A stretch of 58,818 nt of DNA from JAWXBR01 sp046595995 (GCA_046595995.1 JBKJNB010000126.1:1-58818); one strand, 5' to 3'. Numbered from the stretch's first letter, positions 44,429 to 53,626 are shown. A program made the numbers and translations. Notes: generated from the sequence alone by a model not told the origin.

Positions 44429-44902
44429 ATGGTTGTGCGCACTGCCGATGTTGGCATCCGCGTGCTTGGCTTCATGGGCGTAGAGTTGCAGCAAGGTGAG
44501 CGCATGGGTAGAATGTCGAGTGCAAAGTCTTCAGACGAGCCTACCGCGGTTATCGATCTGTTGTTAACGGAACTCGAACAGTACTTTGCTGGCACACTAA
44601 CTAAGTTTACTGTCCCTCTCGACCCTGTCGGCACCGATTTCCAGCTCAAAGTCTGGAAGTCGCTTCAGACCGTCCTCTATGGTCAAACCCGCTCCTACAA
44701 AGACCAGGCAACAAACCTCGGCAGCGTGCAAGCCATCCGCGCCGTAGCCACCGCCAACGCGTCCAACCCCATTGCCATCATCGTTCCCTGCCACCGCGTC
44801 GTCGGCACCTCTGGCGAACTAACCGGCTACTCCGGCGGACTCTGGCGCAAGCGCGCACTGCTCGACCTCGAGCAGAAGAAAATCAAACCGCAGTTGTTCT
44901 AG
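44429..44902 (+). CDS. ogt: methylated-DNA--protein-cysteine methyltransferase
   Basis: The protein is 157 aa from the first ATG. It repairs O6-alkylguanine by suicide transfer to a Cys. The active-site motif is PCHRVVG, and the preceding helix is NPIAIIVPCH; the GTDFQLKVWKSL DNA-binding part is also clear. The start is doubtful: the upstream in-frame sequence reads TVHISTPLGAMVVRT, which fits the usual 'TPLG' N-terminus of Ogt, so coding seems to begin before this ATG. No ATG, GTG or TTG exists there; an ATT at 44369 overlapping the upstream stop is the best candidate. The protein could otherwise be N-terminally trimmed. Confidence 0.9.
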   Translation: MVVRTADVGIRVLGFMGVELQQGERMGRMSSAKSSDEPTAVIDLLLTELEQYFAGTLTKFTVPLDPVGTDFQLKVWKSLQTVLYGQTRSYKDQATNLGSVQAIRAVATANASNPIAIIVPCHRVVGTSGELTGYSGGLWRKRALLDLEQKKIKPQLF

Positions 44903-44982
44903 TGCGTTGTCGTAGTGCGTATGATTGCAATGGACATGATAGAACTTGGACCAATATCTACCACGTGTTGATGGGAGTCGAG

Positions 44983-46569
44983 ATGCTATTCCGGAACCTT
45001 GTATTAAGCGGCTGTTTGTTCGCAAGCCTGTCTTGCCTTCGGGCGCAGGATGTGGAGGTAACAACTTCGCCACGTACGCAAATGGAGACCACTGCAAGTA
45101 CAATATTCTATGTCAAGGCGCAGGTAGGGGGCTCTTTTAATGCCAGCGTTAAGCTGCGTGCATCGTCCCCCACGTTGCCGAATTCCGCTTTTACGTTCTC
45201 CCCCGAGCATCTGAACTTCCCCTACACCGACAGTAGTGCTTTAAGCGTTGTAACGACTGGCGCGCACGAGGCGGGCAATCACCTGATCATCGTTGAGGGT
45301 TACAACGGGCCGATGTCTGTACGTGACACTGTAACCATTTCAGTAAAGCCGAGGCCTGCATGGCGAGTGTATGACACATCGAACTCGCCGTTGCCAACGA
45401 ATATGATTCGTACTGTAGCCGTTGACAAGAATGGTGTTGCCTGGATTGGCACGGGAAGAGGATTAGTACGCTTCGATGGCGTGAACTGGACGGTATTCGG
45501 CGACACTAGCAATGGAGAAGGCAGAGCAGTTCACGCAGTGTGTGTTGACGATAGTGGCAGTGTGTTCACCAACGGTTACTTCACTCTAGAAAAGTACAAA
45601 GACGACGAATGGAAGTCTTTTCAAACCGCATTCTATTTCCAGGATTTGGCTACAGGAACCGACAATGTTGTATGGTCGAGCTCGCATCTAGGACTTACAC
45701 ACCATGTCGATTCCATCTCAACATACTTTGTCGCAGAAGATCCTAACCTGGATCTATATCCCACGCATCACGCAGTCGATAACGCAAACGCTGTATGGGT
45801 CGTTGGCGGTGACGGAGTTGTGCGTTTCGACGGAACATATTGGACACGATATTCCCCTGAGGAACTCGGGTTGGGTTCTGACATGGGCAGTCCGCGCGTC
45901 TATCGAGGTGTCAACGATACAATGTATGTGGCCGCGAGCGGCAATATCATCACATTCTCCGGCGGAACGCACAACGTCACCCAATCTGACTCGAAGAATT
46001 TACAATTCCCCGGTCCACGTCCCGGACGCCTGGCTGTAGACAGCTTGGGCACAAAGTGGATTGCCACGGGTCCAGCCTACCACGACCAACACGAAGGTCT
46101 TGGCCGTTTAAAGGATGGTCAGTGGTCGAGCTACAACGTTGGCAACTCCGGCCTACCAAGCAACACGATCTACGACATGGTTGCCGACAACTACAATACG
46201 CTTTGGATATGCACTGACAAAGGTCTCGCAACGCTGAACACGGCCCTCGACCCCCTTATTGCATTCAGCACTAGTGTCAACGGCGGAGCAACCAGTAACT
46301 CAGGCAAATCATCTTTGATATCCGCAATCTCCCCTAACCCCACATCGGATGTCACGGACATAACACTAAACATCGTTAGTAACATCAGTGTGCGTGTTGC
46401 AGTGATAAATGCGCTCGGCCAAGAAGTCATAGCCGTATTCGAAGGAATGCCAACTGTCACTTCTACTTCATTCGCAGTTAACACTTCGATGTTACCCGCC
46501 GGTGTGTATTACGTACAGGTGGCGTCGGATAATGTCGTCGAAGCCAAACAACTACTGATTACACGATAG
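44983..46569 (+). CDS. T9SS cargo with propeller repeats
   Basis: The protein is 528 aa from the ATG at 44983, chosen for the GGGAG upstream and the signal MLFRNLVLSGCLFASLSCLRAQ. The middle contains two-component-regulator-like propeller repeats of the type 'VDKNGVAWIGTGRGLVRFDG', repeated about five times. The last 85 residues are a type A T9SS sorting domain: SAISPNPTSD, then 'VAVINALGQEV' and 'LPAGVYYVQV...KQLLITR'. So it is secreted through the outer membrane by the type IX system. It is convergent with a related gene, 3 bp between the stops. Confidence 0.88.
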   Translation: MLFRNLVLSGCLFASLSCLRAQDVEVTTSPRTQMETTASTIFYVKAQVGGSFNASVKLRASSPTLPNSAFTFSPEHLNFPYTDSSALSVVTTGAHEAGNHLIIVEGYNGPMSVRDTVTISVKPRPAWRVYDTSNSPLPTNMIRTVAVDKNGVAWIGTGRGLVRFDGVNWTVFGDTSNGEGRAVHAVCVDDSGSVFTNGYFTLEKYKDDEWKSFQTAFYFQDLATGTDNVVWSSSHLGLTHHVDSISTYFVAEDPNLDLYPTHHAVDNANAVWVVGGDGVVRFDGTYWTRYSPEELGLGSDMGSPRVYRGVNDTMYVAASGNIITFSGGTHNVTQSDSKNLQFPGPRPGRLAVDSLGTKWIATGPAYHDQHEGLGRLKDGQWSSYNVGNSGLPSNTIYDMVADNYNTLWICTDKGLATLNTALDPLIAFSTSVNGGATSNSGKSSLISAISPNPTSDVTDITLNIVSNISVRVAVINALGQEVIAVFEGMPTVTSTSFAVNTSMLPAGVYYVQVASDNVVEAKQLLITR

Positions 46570-46572
46570 ATG

Positions 46573-47502
46573 CTACCGCCTCACAGTAAACGTGGTAGTC
46601 GCAGTAGCTCCCTTGCTCCTTAACACAGCAACGTAGACCCCTTCTTCAAGCCCCGTAACATCAACGACTGCACCCGATGAAAGTCCTTCGACATCTTGCA
46701 TGCGAAGACGTCCCGTCAGGTCTCGAACATCGACTGTCATTTTGTTTACAATCTCACTTTTCAAAGCAACCGTAACCGTCGAAGCTGCAGGATTCGGGTA
46801 AGGGGCTGCGGTGCGCGAGGGGGCACCGAGCTTCGTTTCGTTTTCTACCAACGGACGAAATACATGCACGCCCTCGGCGGTTACGAGGTACACGTTACCG
46901 TTCGGATGAATGTCGAACATCGTCACAGCAATGCGGGTGCCTGCGCGCACGCCAGTGTTGCTGTGGTTGCCCGGGATAGATTGTAGAAGTTTCTCATTTG
47001 GACAGAATGCGCGAGAAGCTTGCGGGAATGCGGAGTCTAGACCGAACGGCGTCATTCTCCACGTTTCGGAATAAGGCGCTTCAGGCATTGAAGTGAGGCG
47101 CCATTGCACCCCATCAAACGCGGCGGCTTGGTCACGACAGTTCGAGAACCACACCACTCCCTCTTCGTCAATTCGAACTAGCTGGCTATTGTTCGGCAAG
47201 CTGGAATTCGCCGAAGTCAGTATCTCGTGGTGCGCCACTTGCGACGGGTCAAATAAGCGCCCTTCGTACTCTTTAGAAGCGTCAACCCCATACAGGTGCT
47301 GATACCATACCTCAGCAGTGGTACTGTCAACGTGCTTGCGATATAGAGTGCCAACCATTGTGAACCACGTCCAATCTCCCACCTGCTTCTCAATGTTTAT
47401 CCACTTGCGTGCTCTACCACCGCACGTACTGGCGAGTTCAGGTTGCGCGATTGCCTGAGAGGTCAACGTAAGGACGAGGAGTATGTATAGTATCGCTTTC
47501 AT
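46573..47502 (-). CDS. T9SS cargo protein, 309 aa
   Basis: The signal MKAILYILLVLTLTSQAIAQ is followed by a strand-rich body with a 'NGNVYLVTAEGVHVFRP' segment of the same propeller kind as the neighbour, and a C-terminal type A sorting domain: PYPNPAASTVTV, DVRDLTGRLRM, LEEGVYVAVLRS. It should be exported by the T9SS to the cell surface. An upstream open frame (47499-47915), a remnant of a paralogue, overlaps its start codon by 4 bp. Confidence 0.88.
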   Translation of the reverse strand: MKAILYILLVLTLTSQAIAQPELASTCGGRARKWINIEKQVGDWTWFTMVGTLYRKHVDSTTAEVWYQHLYGVDASKEYEGRLFDPSQVAHHEILTSANSSLPNNSQLVRIDEEGVVWFSNCRDQAAAFDGVQWRLTSMPEAPYSETWRMTPFGLDSAFPQASRAFCPNEKLLQSIPGNHSNTGVRAGTRIAVTMFDIHPNGNVYLVTAEGVHVFRPLVENETKLGAPSRTAAPYPNPAASTVTVALKSEIVNKMTVDVRDLTGRLRMQDVEGLSSGAVVDVTGLEEGVYVAVLRSKGATATTTFTVRR

Positions 47503-47915
47503 GCGAACCTCTGCTGTGGTTGGGTGCTGGCTGCAACATAGTTCAAAAGTGTTGTCGTTGTTCCTGAACTGCCTTGTAAGCAGTAATGGGGAACTCTAAT
47601 GTTCAAGGCACATCGATGTTCGGATTGTTTACGGCGACGTCGCATGCGGACCATCACGTCGACCTCCAACTCATAGAGTCGGCGGGCTAACGTAGATGTA
47701 ACCGATCTGCGCGGCTTTTTACACGGGTCGCGTTGGTTGCAGTGTTGAGCATACGACTCGATTGAGGCGAGAGGCAAGATTTGCATCGTTACAAGTGGCT
47801 TTTCTTCGCCTTCATCCAGTGCGCGGAAAACGTGTACGCCTTCGTCGGTTGACAGATAGACAGTGCCTTTTGAGTCAAGGTTCATCTCATACAATGCCGA
47901 TCGATACATATGCAA
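47499..47915 (-). pseudogene. remnant of a T9SS propeller-protein paralogue
   Basis: The first about 45 codons of this open frame (SKGTVYLSTDEGVHVFRAL, with EEKPLV after it) match the segment NGNVYLVTAEGVHVFRPL of the 309-aa gene just downstream. The rest (rich in Arg, no sorting domain) no longer resembles anything. There is no signal peptide, and the upstream part of the ancestor is missing. The frame starts at a TTG and ends with ATGA over the next gene, which may be chance. 47916-47983 holds nothing that I recognise. Confidence 0.55.
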
Positions 47916-47983
47916 GCAAGAGATGCCCCTATCGGTATACCGCTTCGGATACCGCGCCGAGGGCCTCCGCGTGGAATGGTGGG

Positions 47984-48406
47984 TTAGGCATCTGTTTTAT
48001 TGGTGCGCCGACGGAACCTTGGCGGGAAGTACCACCATGTTGCTATGACGACCAGCCCGAACAGTGAGTAGCCTAGAGTGAAGACCCAGGCTGAAGCTTC
48101 GTAGTACAGGATACGCTGTAGCCAATGCTCGATGAAGCTTCCGGTGTAGGTTGTTGCGCCGGCCTTGGCGCGTAGCCACATTTCGAGAGAGGTAAGCGGG
48201 CAAACAACGCCGAGCCAGGCCTCTGCTACGACTGCTGCGATGGCAACCAGATGTACAAGCCGGAACCACAGAGCGTTGACCCATCGCCAGGCGCGCAGAT
48301 TGCCAACGATGACGAGAACAAGGCCGACGACGATGAATGCAACGATGGCGACGTGCAGCGAGAGCACAAAATCGGCGAATAACTGATATGGTAGAGGATC
48401 GTTCAC
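47984..48406 (-). CDS. DUF2784 membrane protein
   Basis: The protein is 140 aa, starting at a GTG. It has four hydrophobic segments, with the DUF2784-type features: a membrane-embedded 'LHVAIVAFIVVG', a conserved Cys-containing loop VVCPLTSLE, and a C-terminal 'FTLGYSLFGLVVIATWWY'. The function of the family is unknown. It lies 21 bp after the ppsA stop in the same direction and is likely the last gene of the cupin/methyltransferase/ppsA operon. Confidence 0.88.
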   Translation of the reverse strand: MNDPLPYQLFADFVLSLHVAIVAFIVVGLVLVIVGNLRAWRWVNALWFRLVHLVAIAAVVAEAWLGVVCPLTSLEMWLRAKAGATTYTGSFIEHWLQRILYYEASAWVFTLGYSLFGLVVIATWWYFPPRFRRRTNKTDA

Positions 48407-48427
48407 ATGAGATGCCTGACAACTGAT

Positions 48428-50851
48428 TCAGGAAACACGTTTGCGGCCTAGGCGCCTCTCGATGTCGAGCACCTGCTGCGTCGTCTTGAGGACCGCATCC
48501 GGGTTCAGGCTCATCGAATCGATTCCGATCTCGACCAGGAACTGCGCCATCTCGGGATAGTCGGAGGGTGCCTGGCCGCAGAGCCCGGAATGGCGGCCAT
48601 TGCGCTTGCAGCCGGCCACGGCGAGCCTGATCATTTCCTTGACGCCTGGGTCGCGCTCGTCGTAGTCGAAGGCCACGAGTTCGGAATCGCGATCGACGCC
48701 GAGGGTCAACTGGGTCAGGTCATTGGAGCCGATAGAGAATCCGTCGAAGTGCTTCGAGAACTCGTCGATCAGCAGGACGTTGTTGGGAATCTCGCACATG
48801 ACGTAGATTTCGAGCCCGTCCTTGCCGCGCTCGAGGCCCAGCTCACGCATCCGCGCGATCACGCGGGCGGCCTCTTCGATGCGGCGGCAGAATGGGATCA
48901 TGAGCTTCACGTTGGTGAGCCCCATGAACTCCCGCACCCGCTTCATCGCTGCGCACTCGAGCGCGAAACCCTCCTCATACGCAGGATGGGTGTAGCGCGA
49001 TGCCCCGCGAAAGCCGATCATCGGGTTGGCCTCGCCCGGCTCGAACCACCTGCCTCCCAGCAGGGCCGCGTATTCATTCGACTTGAAATCCGACATGCGC
49101 ACGATCACTGGTTTCGGATAGAAGGCCGCGGCCAGCGTGCCGACGCCCTCGGCAAGGCGCTCGATGAAGAAAGCGGCGGGCGAAGCGTAGTGCGAGGACA
49201 GCTTGAGGATTTGTTCGCGCTCGGCCGCGTCCTCGACCTTCTCCGGATGCACGAGCGCCATCGGATGCACCTTGATGGACTCGGCGATGATGAACTCCAT
49301 GCGCGCGAGACCCACACCGTCGTTCGGCAGGAAGCTCAATCTGAACGCGCTGTCCGGATCGCCGACGTTGAGCATGATGTGCGTGATAGGCCGCTCAAGG
49401 CCGCTCAGGTCGGTCGTGCGCACGTCGAATGGAATCGCCTCCGCGTAGACCTTGCCGATTTCCCCCTCGGCGCAGGAGACGGTTACCGTGTCGCCGGAAC
49501 GTATGCTGCGGGTCGCCGAATCCGTTCCCACGATGGTCGGAATGCCAAGCTCGCGGGCGACGATGGCCGCATGGCAAGTGCGTCCGCCACGGTTGGTAAT
49601 GATGGCGGACGCGGCCTTCATGACCGTGCCCCAGTCGGGCGTGGTGGTATCAGCTACGAGCACCTCGCCGGGCTGGAATGCCGAGAGTTCTGCCACGTGA
49701 TTAACGACCCGTGCAATGCCCGACGCGATCTTGCTGCCGATGGCACGGCCGGTGATCAGTACCTTGCCCGGGGCGCGGAGGATGTACTCCTCGAGGATGC
49801 CGCCCTTTTTGCGCGATGCCACCGTCTCGGGCCGCGCCTGGACCATGTAGAGCTTGCCGTCGAGACCGTCCTTGGCCCACTCCATATCCATCGGCCTCGA
49901 CTCGCCCGCCTTGGCGCTGTAGTGGTCCTCGACCTTGATCGCGTAGTCGGCGAGAGTGAGCACCTCCGCATCAGTAATGCAGAAACCCTCGCGCTCCTTC
50001 TTGTCGGTGGGGATGTTGCGGGTCGATGCCCGCGTGCCACCGGGCGCGTACACCATCCTGATCTTCTTGCTGCCGAGTGTGCGCTTGAGCACTGCACGCC
50101 GGCCCTCTTTGAACGTCGGCTTGAATACGTAGAATTCGTCCGGGTCTACCGCGCCCTGCACGATGGTTTCACCCAGGCCGTAGCTGCCGGTGATGAAGAC
50201 CACATCGCGGAATCCCGTTTCAGTATCGATGGAGAAAATGACCCCGGATGCGGCTAGGTCGGAGCGCACCATCTTCATCACGCCAACCGAGTTGTAGACC
50301 TTGAAGTGGTCGAAACCCTGGTCGATGCGGTAACGGATTGCCCGATCAGTGAACAGGCTCGCGAAGCACTGCTTCACGTGGTCTAGCACCCGCGCGTCGC
50401 CTTGTATGTTCAGATAGGACTCGTGCTGTCCGGCGAAACTGGCGGTGGGCAGGTCTTCGGCCGTCGCGGAGCTGCGGATCGCTACCGTCAATTCGGGTCC
50501 GTACAGGTCGATCAGCCGCCGGTACGCGGACAGGATTTCGTCCGCAAGCTCCTGCGGCAGCGGCGCGCCATAGACGATCTCGCGTGCCTTGGCGGCGCGC
50601 AACGCAAGGTCCGCAACGTCGGCCGGATTCAAGCCGTCGAGCGCGCCGTGCAGATCGTTCCATGCGTTTGTCGGGCTCAGCGCGTACCGGTACGCCTCCG
50701 CAGTGATTGCGAAGCCGTTCGGAACCAGCAGCCCCTTGGACGTCAGCTCGCGGTACATTTCTCCCAGCGAGGCGTTCTTGCCGCCGACGAGCGGCACGTC
50801 CCCGATCCCGAGTTCCTCGAAAAAGCGAATGAATCGGTATTGGTCCGGCAT
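48428..50851 (-). CDS. ppsA: phosphoenolpyruvate synthase
   Basis: The protein is 807 aa, normal length. It converts pyruvate and ATP to PEP, AMP and phosphate. The N-terminal ATP-grasp part starts VGGKNASLGEM; the phospho-carrier His is in GGRTCHAAIVAREL; the C-terminal PEP/pyruvate barrel contains GSNDLTQLTLGVDRD and the catalytic Cys in GLCGQAPSD. The start ATG has GGAGGGAG upstream. The gene is much richer in G+C than its neighbours (over 60% by eye) and its codon choice differs, a sign of transfer. It follows the methyltransferase by 24 bp. A long antisense open frame over it is a composition artefact. Confidence 0.96.
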   Translation of the reverse strand: MPDQYRFIRFFEELGIGDVPLVGGKNASLGEMYRELTSKGLLVPNGFAITAEAYRYALSPTNAWNDLHGALDGLNPADVADLALRAAKAREIVYGAPLPQELADEILSAYRRLIDLYGPELTVAIRSSATAEDLPTASFAGQHESYLNIQGDARVLDHVKQCFASLFTDRAIRYRIDQGFDHFKVYNSVGVMKMVRSDLAASGVIFSIDTETGFRDVVFITGSYGLGETIVQGAVDPDEFYVFKPTFKEGRRAVLKRTLGSKKIRMVYAPGGTRASTRNIPTDKKEREGFCITDAEVLTLADYAIKVEDHYSAKAGESRPMDMEWAKDGLDGKLYMVQARPETVASRKKGGILEEYILRAPGKVLITGRAIGSKIASGIARVVNHVAELSAFQPGEVLVADTTTPDWGTVMKAASAIITNRGGRTCHAAIVARELGIPTIVGTDSATRSIRSGDTVTVSCAEGEIGKVYAEAIPFDVRTTDLSGLERPITHIMLNVGDPDSAFRLSFLPNDGVGLARMEFIIAESIKVHPMALVHPEKVEDAAEREQILKLSSHYASPAAFFIERLAEGVGTLAAAFYPKPVIVRMSDFKSNEYAALLGGRWFEPGEANPMIGFRGASRYTHPAYEEGFALECAAMKRVREFMGLTNVKLMIPFCRRIEEAARVIARMRELGLERGKDGLEIYVMCEIPNNVLLIDEFSKHFDGFSIGSNDLTQLTLGVDRDSELVAFDYDERDPGVKEMIRLAVAGCKRNGRHSGLCGQAPSDYPEMAQFLVEIGIDSMSLNPDAVLKTTQQVLDIERRLGRKRVS

Positions 50852-50875
50852 ATTTCTGCTCTCCCTCCTGCGCTC

Positions 50876-51688
50876 TCAGACCATGACTGTGACACGCAGA
50901 AATGTGGCGGGTATCGATGTTGTATTCTTGTCCGACGCAGTATTCTGGCGTGCGAACAGTTCTTCGAGTTCCCTAAGCAGATCGGAAGCTAGGCCGTTTT
51001 TATCAGCAGCATCGAATGCATTCATGGTCGGGCCGTAATAGTTCCTGAACGCCGCTACGTACTCTGATGCGGGGCCAGGATAGTTGAAGACCCATGTGTC
51101 TCTGACGAATGAGATTTGTTCTTTTGATATACCCGCGCCTCCGAACCTTTCGATTACGTTGTCCTCGATACCCCACGTCATCGGACTGATAAACCCTTCT
51201 GGCGGCGGCGGTGAGTATGAGGAGCTGATCTTTAAGATCTGCGCGACTAGCGTTGGATCGTTGGGAATCCAGTTTCCCATGACGATTCTGCCCCCGGTTC
51301 GGGTTACGCGAACCATCTCCTTAGCGACATCAAAAGGCTTCGGTGCGAACATCGCTCCGAATATGCTGACGACGAGGTCGAACGTGTCATCCTTCAACTC
51401 GTGCAGATCGCTCGCGTCGCCTTCCTGAAACCTGCAATTTTTCAAGCCAAGTGTTGACACCCGCTTGTTCCCGGCATCGACCAGGTTGCTCGCGATATCG
51501 ACACCGAGCACCTCCGCGCCGAGCTTTGCAGCCGGCACTGCCGTAGTCCCATCCCCGCATCCGAGATCCAGGACCTTGAGCCCCTTCGTAATGCCTAAGC
51601 CTGCGACGAACGCTTCGCCGCTTGCTCGCATGGTCTCGGCGATGCGAGTGAAGTCTCCCTGTTCCCAAAGAGCCTTGTTTGGATTCAT
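50876..51688 (-). CDS. class I SAM-dependent methyltransferase
   Basis: The protein is 270 aa. The SAM motif I is LKVLDLGCGDGTT, motif II GVDIASNLV, and later GDASDL and DLVVSIFGAMF. This is a methyltransferase-11-like fold. The substrate is unknown. It lies 68 bp after the cupin stop and 24 bp before ppsA, so likely one transcript with them, led by the shared promoter element at 52176-52234. Confidence 0.9.
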   Translation of the reverse strand: MNPNKALWEQGDFTRIAETMRASGEAFVAGLGITKGLKVLDLGCGDGTTAVPAAKLGAEVLGVDIASNLVDAGNKRVSTLGLKNCRFQEGDASDLHELKDDTFDLVVSIFGAMFAPKPFDVAKEMVRVTRTGGRIVMGNWIPNDPTLVAQILKISSSYSPPPPEGFISPMTWGIEDNVIERFGGAGISKEQISFVRDTWVFNYPGPASEYVAAFRNYYGPTMNAFDAADKNGLASDLLRELEELFARQNTASDKNTTSIPATFLRVTVMV

Positions 51689-51756
51689 TGCGGTATGCCT
51701 CTTATTGAGTTATCAAATTCTACTGTGCCATCGAACGCCCGACTCCCGAATCAACC

Positions 51757-52143
51757 TTAACTTTTCACCTTCTCGATCATGTGGTTGATGACATGGCTGT
51801 GCTCCCGCTGAGGGCTGAACATGATGATCTCCGCGTCTGCGTCGACCTTTACGTTATGCCCGGGTGGCCAGTAGAACAGATCATTCGCGTTGACAGTCTC
51901 CTGCGCACCGGCCGCGTCTGTCGTGGTGATTCGGCCGCGCAAGACGAAGCCCCAGTGGGGACAATGGCACGAATCGCCTTCCAGTCCCTTGAACAGCGGG
52001 GTGGTATCGACGCCCGCCGAGAGACTGAAGTACTCGCCGCTGATCATGCCCAATCCGGTTGCGTCGCCGAAATCCGTTTGCTGACGAATCACGGCACCTG
52101 GGATCTCCATCTTGACGTCCACGTCATCTTTGGCTATACGCAT
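51757..52143 (-). CDS. cupin-domain protein
   Basis: The protein is 128 aa from the ATG at 52143, chosen for its AGGAGGA ribosome binding site; a longer frame to 52308 overlaps the promoter and tnaA. A single cupin barrel is visible: CHCPHWGFVLRGRIT, then DLFYWPPGHNVKV with a late His-containing strand (SPQREHSHVI). Metal ligands are not fully canonical. It could be a small sensor or a detoxifying enzyme. It is first in the operon with the methyltransferase and ppsA. Confidence 0.85.
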   Translation of the reverse strand: MRIAKDDVDVKMEIPGAVIRQQTDFGDATGLGMISGEYFSLSAGVDTTPLFKGLEGDSCHCPHWGFVLRGRITTTDAAGAQETVNANDLFYWPPGHNVKVDADAEIIMFSPQREHSHVINHMIEKVKS

Positions 52144-52175
52144 ACTCGTTCCTCCTATGTGTAAATGTGCGTGTT

Positions 52176-52234
52176 TGTATAACACGCGCCGACAGATCGT
52201 GTAAGTGACTGACAAACTACACAATGCCTGTGGG
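52176..52234 (-). promoter_or_regulatory. promoter element shared with the FkbM operon, copy B
   Basis: On the minus strand: TTACAC (complement of 52199-52204), a 17-bp spacer, then TATACA (complement of 52176-52181), about 26 nt upstream of the predicted transcript and the cupin ATG at 52143. 47 of 59 positions match copy A at 33887-33945 without gaps, including an 11-bp identical core TCTGTCGGCGC in the spacer. It ends 18 bp from the tnaA stop. Confidence 0.65.
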
Positions 52235-52252
52235 CGAGTCAAGGACATGAAA

Positions 52253-53626
52253 CTACGACGGGATCGGGGCGAGCTTTGCCGTAAAGTGCCGCAAGTACTC
52301 CGCTTCATGCGTCAGGCGCATGCCGCGAAGAGAATCTCGCTTGTTAAAGACGTTTATTATAACCTCTGAGCAGTAGTCGATGTGACTCTGTGTATAGACA
52401 CGACGCGGGATTGCGAGACGTACGAGTTCCATGTCCGGACCGATATGATTGCCGTGTTCATCACGCTTACCGAACATCAGCGAACCGATTTCCACGCTGC
52501 GGATGCCCCCTTCAAGATAGATTGCACAACAGATGGCCTGCCCCGGAAACTGCTCGGGCTGTATGTGCGGTGCAAAACGTTTTGCATCGAGGTAGACGGC
52601 ATGCCCGCCTGTTGGTTCAAGAATGGGGACTCCGGCATCGCGTAGCTTGTCGCCGAAGTACTCCACGCTGCGGAGACGATATCGCAGGTAGTCTTCTTCC
52701 AGAACTTCCTGTAGTCCTTGCGCCATTGCCTCGAGATCGCGTCGGGCGAGACCGCCGTACGTAGGGAACCCCTCCGTGACGATAAGCACCGTGCGTGCAC
52801 GTTCCGCCAGAGCTCCGTCGTGCATGGCAAGAAAGCCTCCGGTGTTTACCATGCCGTCCTTTTTAGCACTCATTGTTGCGCCATCTGCCAACGAGAACAT
52901 CTCGTGTGCGATGTCGCGTATGGACACGTTCTCGTATCCCGGCTCGCGCATCTTGATAAACATTGAGTTTTCGGCAAAGCGGCACGCGTCGAGAAAAAGC
53001 GGGATGCCGTATGTGTCGCATACCTTGCGGACAGCCTTGATGTTAGCCATTGAGACGGGCTGGCCACCGCCTGAGTTATTCGTCACGGTAATCATGACCA
53101 GCGGAATGTTGGGGGCACCTACACGCTTGATGAGCTCAACGAGCTCGTCGACATCCATGTTGCCTTTGAAGTCGGCTCGTACCTCGGGCTTCTTGCCGAG
53201 GGGATTAAGGACGTCGACCGCCGTAGCACCTGAGTATTCGATGTTTGCGCGCGTCGTATCGAAGTGTGTGTTGTTCGGTATGACCTTACCCGGTCCGCCA
53301 ACGAGCGAGAATAGTATTTTCTCTGCAGCTCGGCCCTGGTGCGTAGGAATGATGTGCGTAAACCCTGTGAGATCGCGCAACACATTCTCGAATCGGTAAT
53401 ACGAACGCGAACCGGCATACGATTCGTCGCCGTTCATGATGCCCGACCACTGCAACGCACTCATGGCAGTGGTGCCGGAGTCGGTTAACAAATCGATGAG
53501 CACGCTATCAGCATGAAGGAGGAAAAGGTTATAGTCAGCATCCTTAAGAAACTGCTCTCGCTGCTCACGCGTGGTGAAGTGGAGTGGCTCAACGCTCTTT
53601 ATCTTGAAGGGTTCGATGATGGTCAT
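52253..53626 (-). CDS. tnaA: tryptophanase
   Basis: The protein is 457 aa, a fold-type I PLP enzyme cleaving tryptophan to indole, pyruvate and ammonia. Conserved pieces: LIDLLTDSGTTAMS, PTHQGRAAEKI, the PLP-binding Lys in MSAKKDGMVNTGG, and PRRVYTQSHIDY. At the position where tyrosine phenol-lyase has Glu-Arg-Gly, this protein has VEIGSLMFG, the pattern seen in tryptophanase. That supports tnaA, not a second tpl. The start overlaps the tpl stop by 4 bp (ATGA), so the two are co-translated. Confidence 0.92.
   Translation of the reverse strand: MTIIEPFKIKSVEPLHFTTREQREQFLKDADYNLFLLHADSVLIDLLTDSGTTAMSALQWSGIMNGDESYAGSRSYYRFENVLRDLTGFTHIIPTHQGRAAEKILFSLVGGPGKVIPNNTHFDTTRANIEYSGATAVDVLNPLGKKPEVRADFKGNMDVDELVELIKRVGAPNIPLVMITVTNNSGGGQPVSMANIKAVRKVCDTYGIPLFLDACRFAENSMFIKMREPGYENVSIRDIAHEMFSLADGATMSAKKDGMVNTGGFLAMHDGALAERARTVLIVTEGFPTYGGLARRDLEAMAQGLQEVLEEDYLRYRLRSVEYFGDKLRDAGVPILEPTGGHAVYLDAKRFAPHIQPEQFPGQAICCAIYLEGGIRSVEIGSLMFGKRDEHGNHIGPDMELVRLAIPRRVYTQSHIDYCSEVIINVFNKRDSLRGMRLTHEAEYLRHFTAKLAPIPS

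Noticed and set aside
48590..50257. A 555-codon open frame antisense to ppsA
   Set aside because: It is a shadow of a G+C-rich gene; the ppsA frame has all catalytic motifs and the opposite frame has none.
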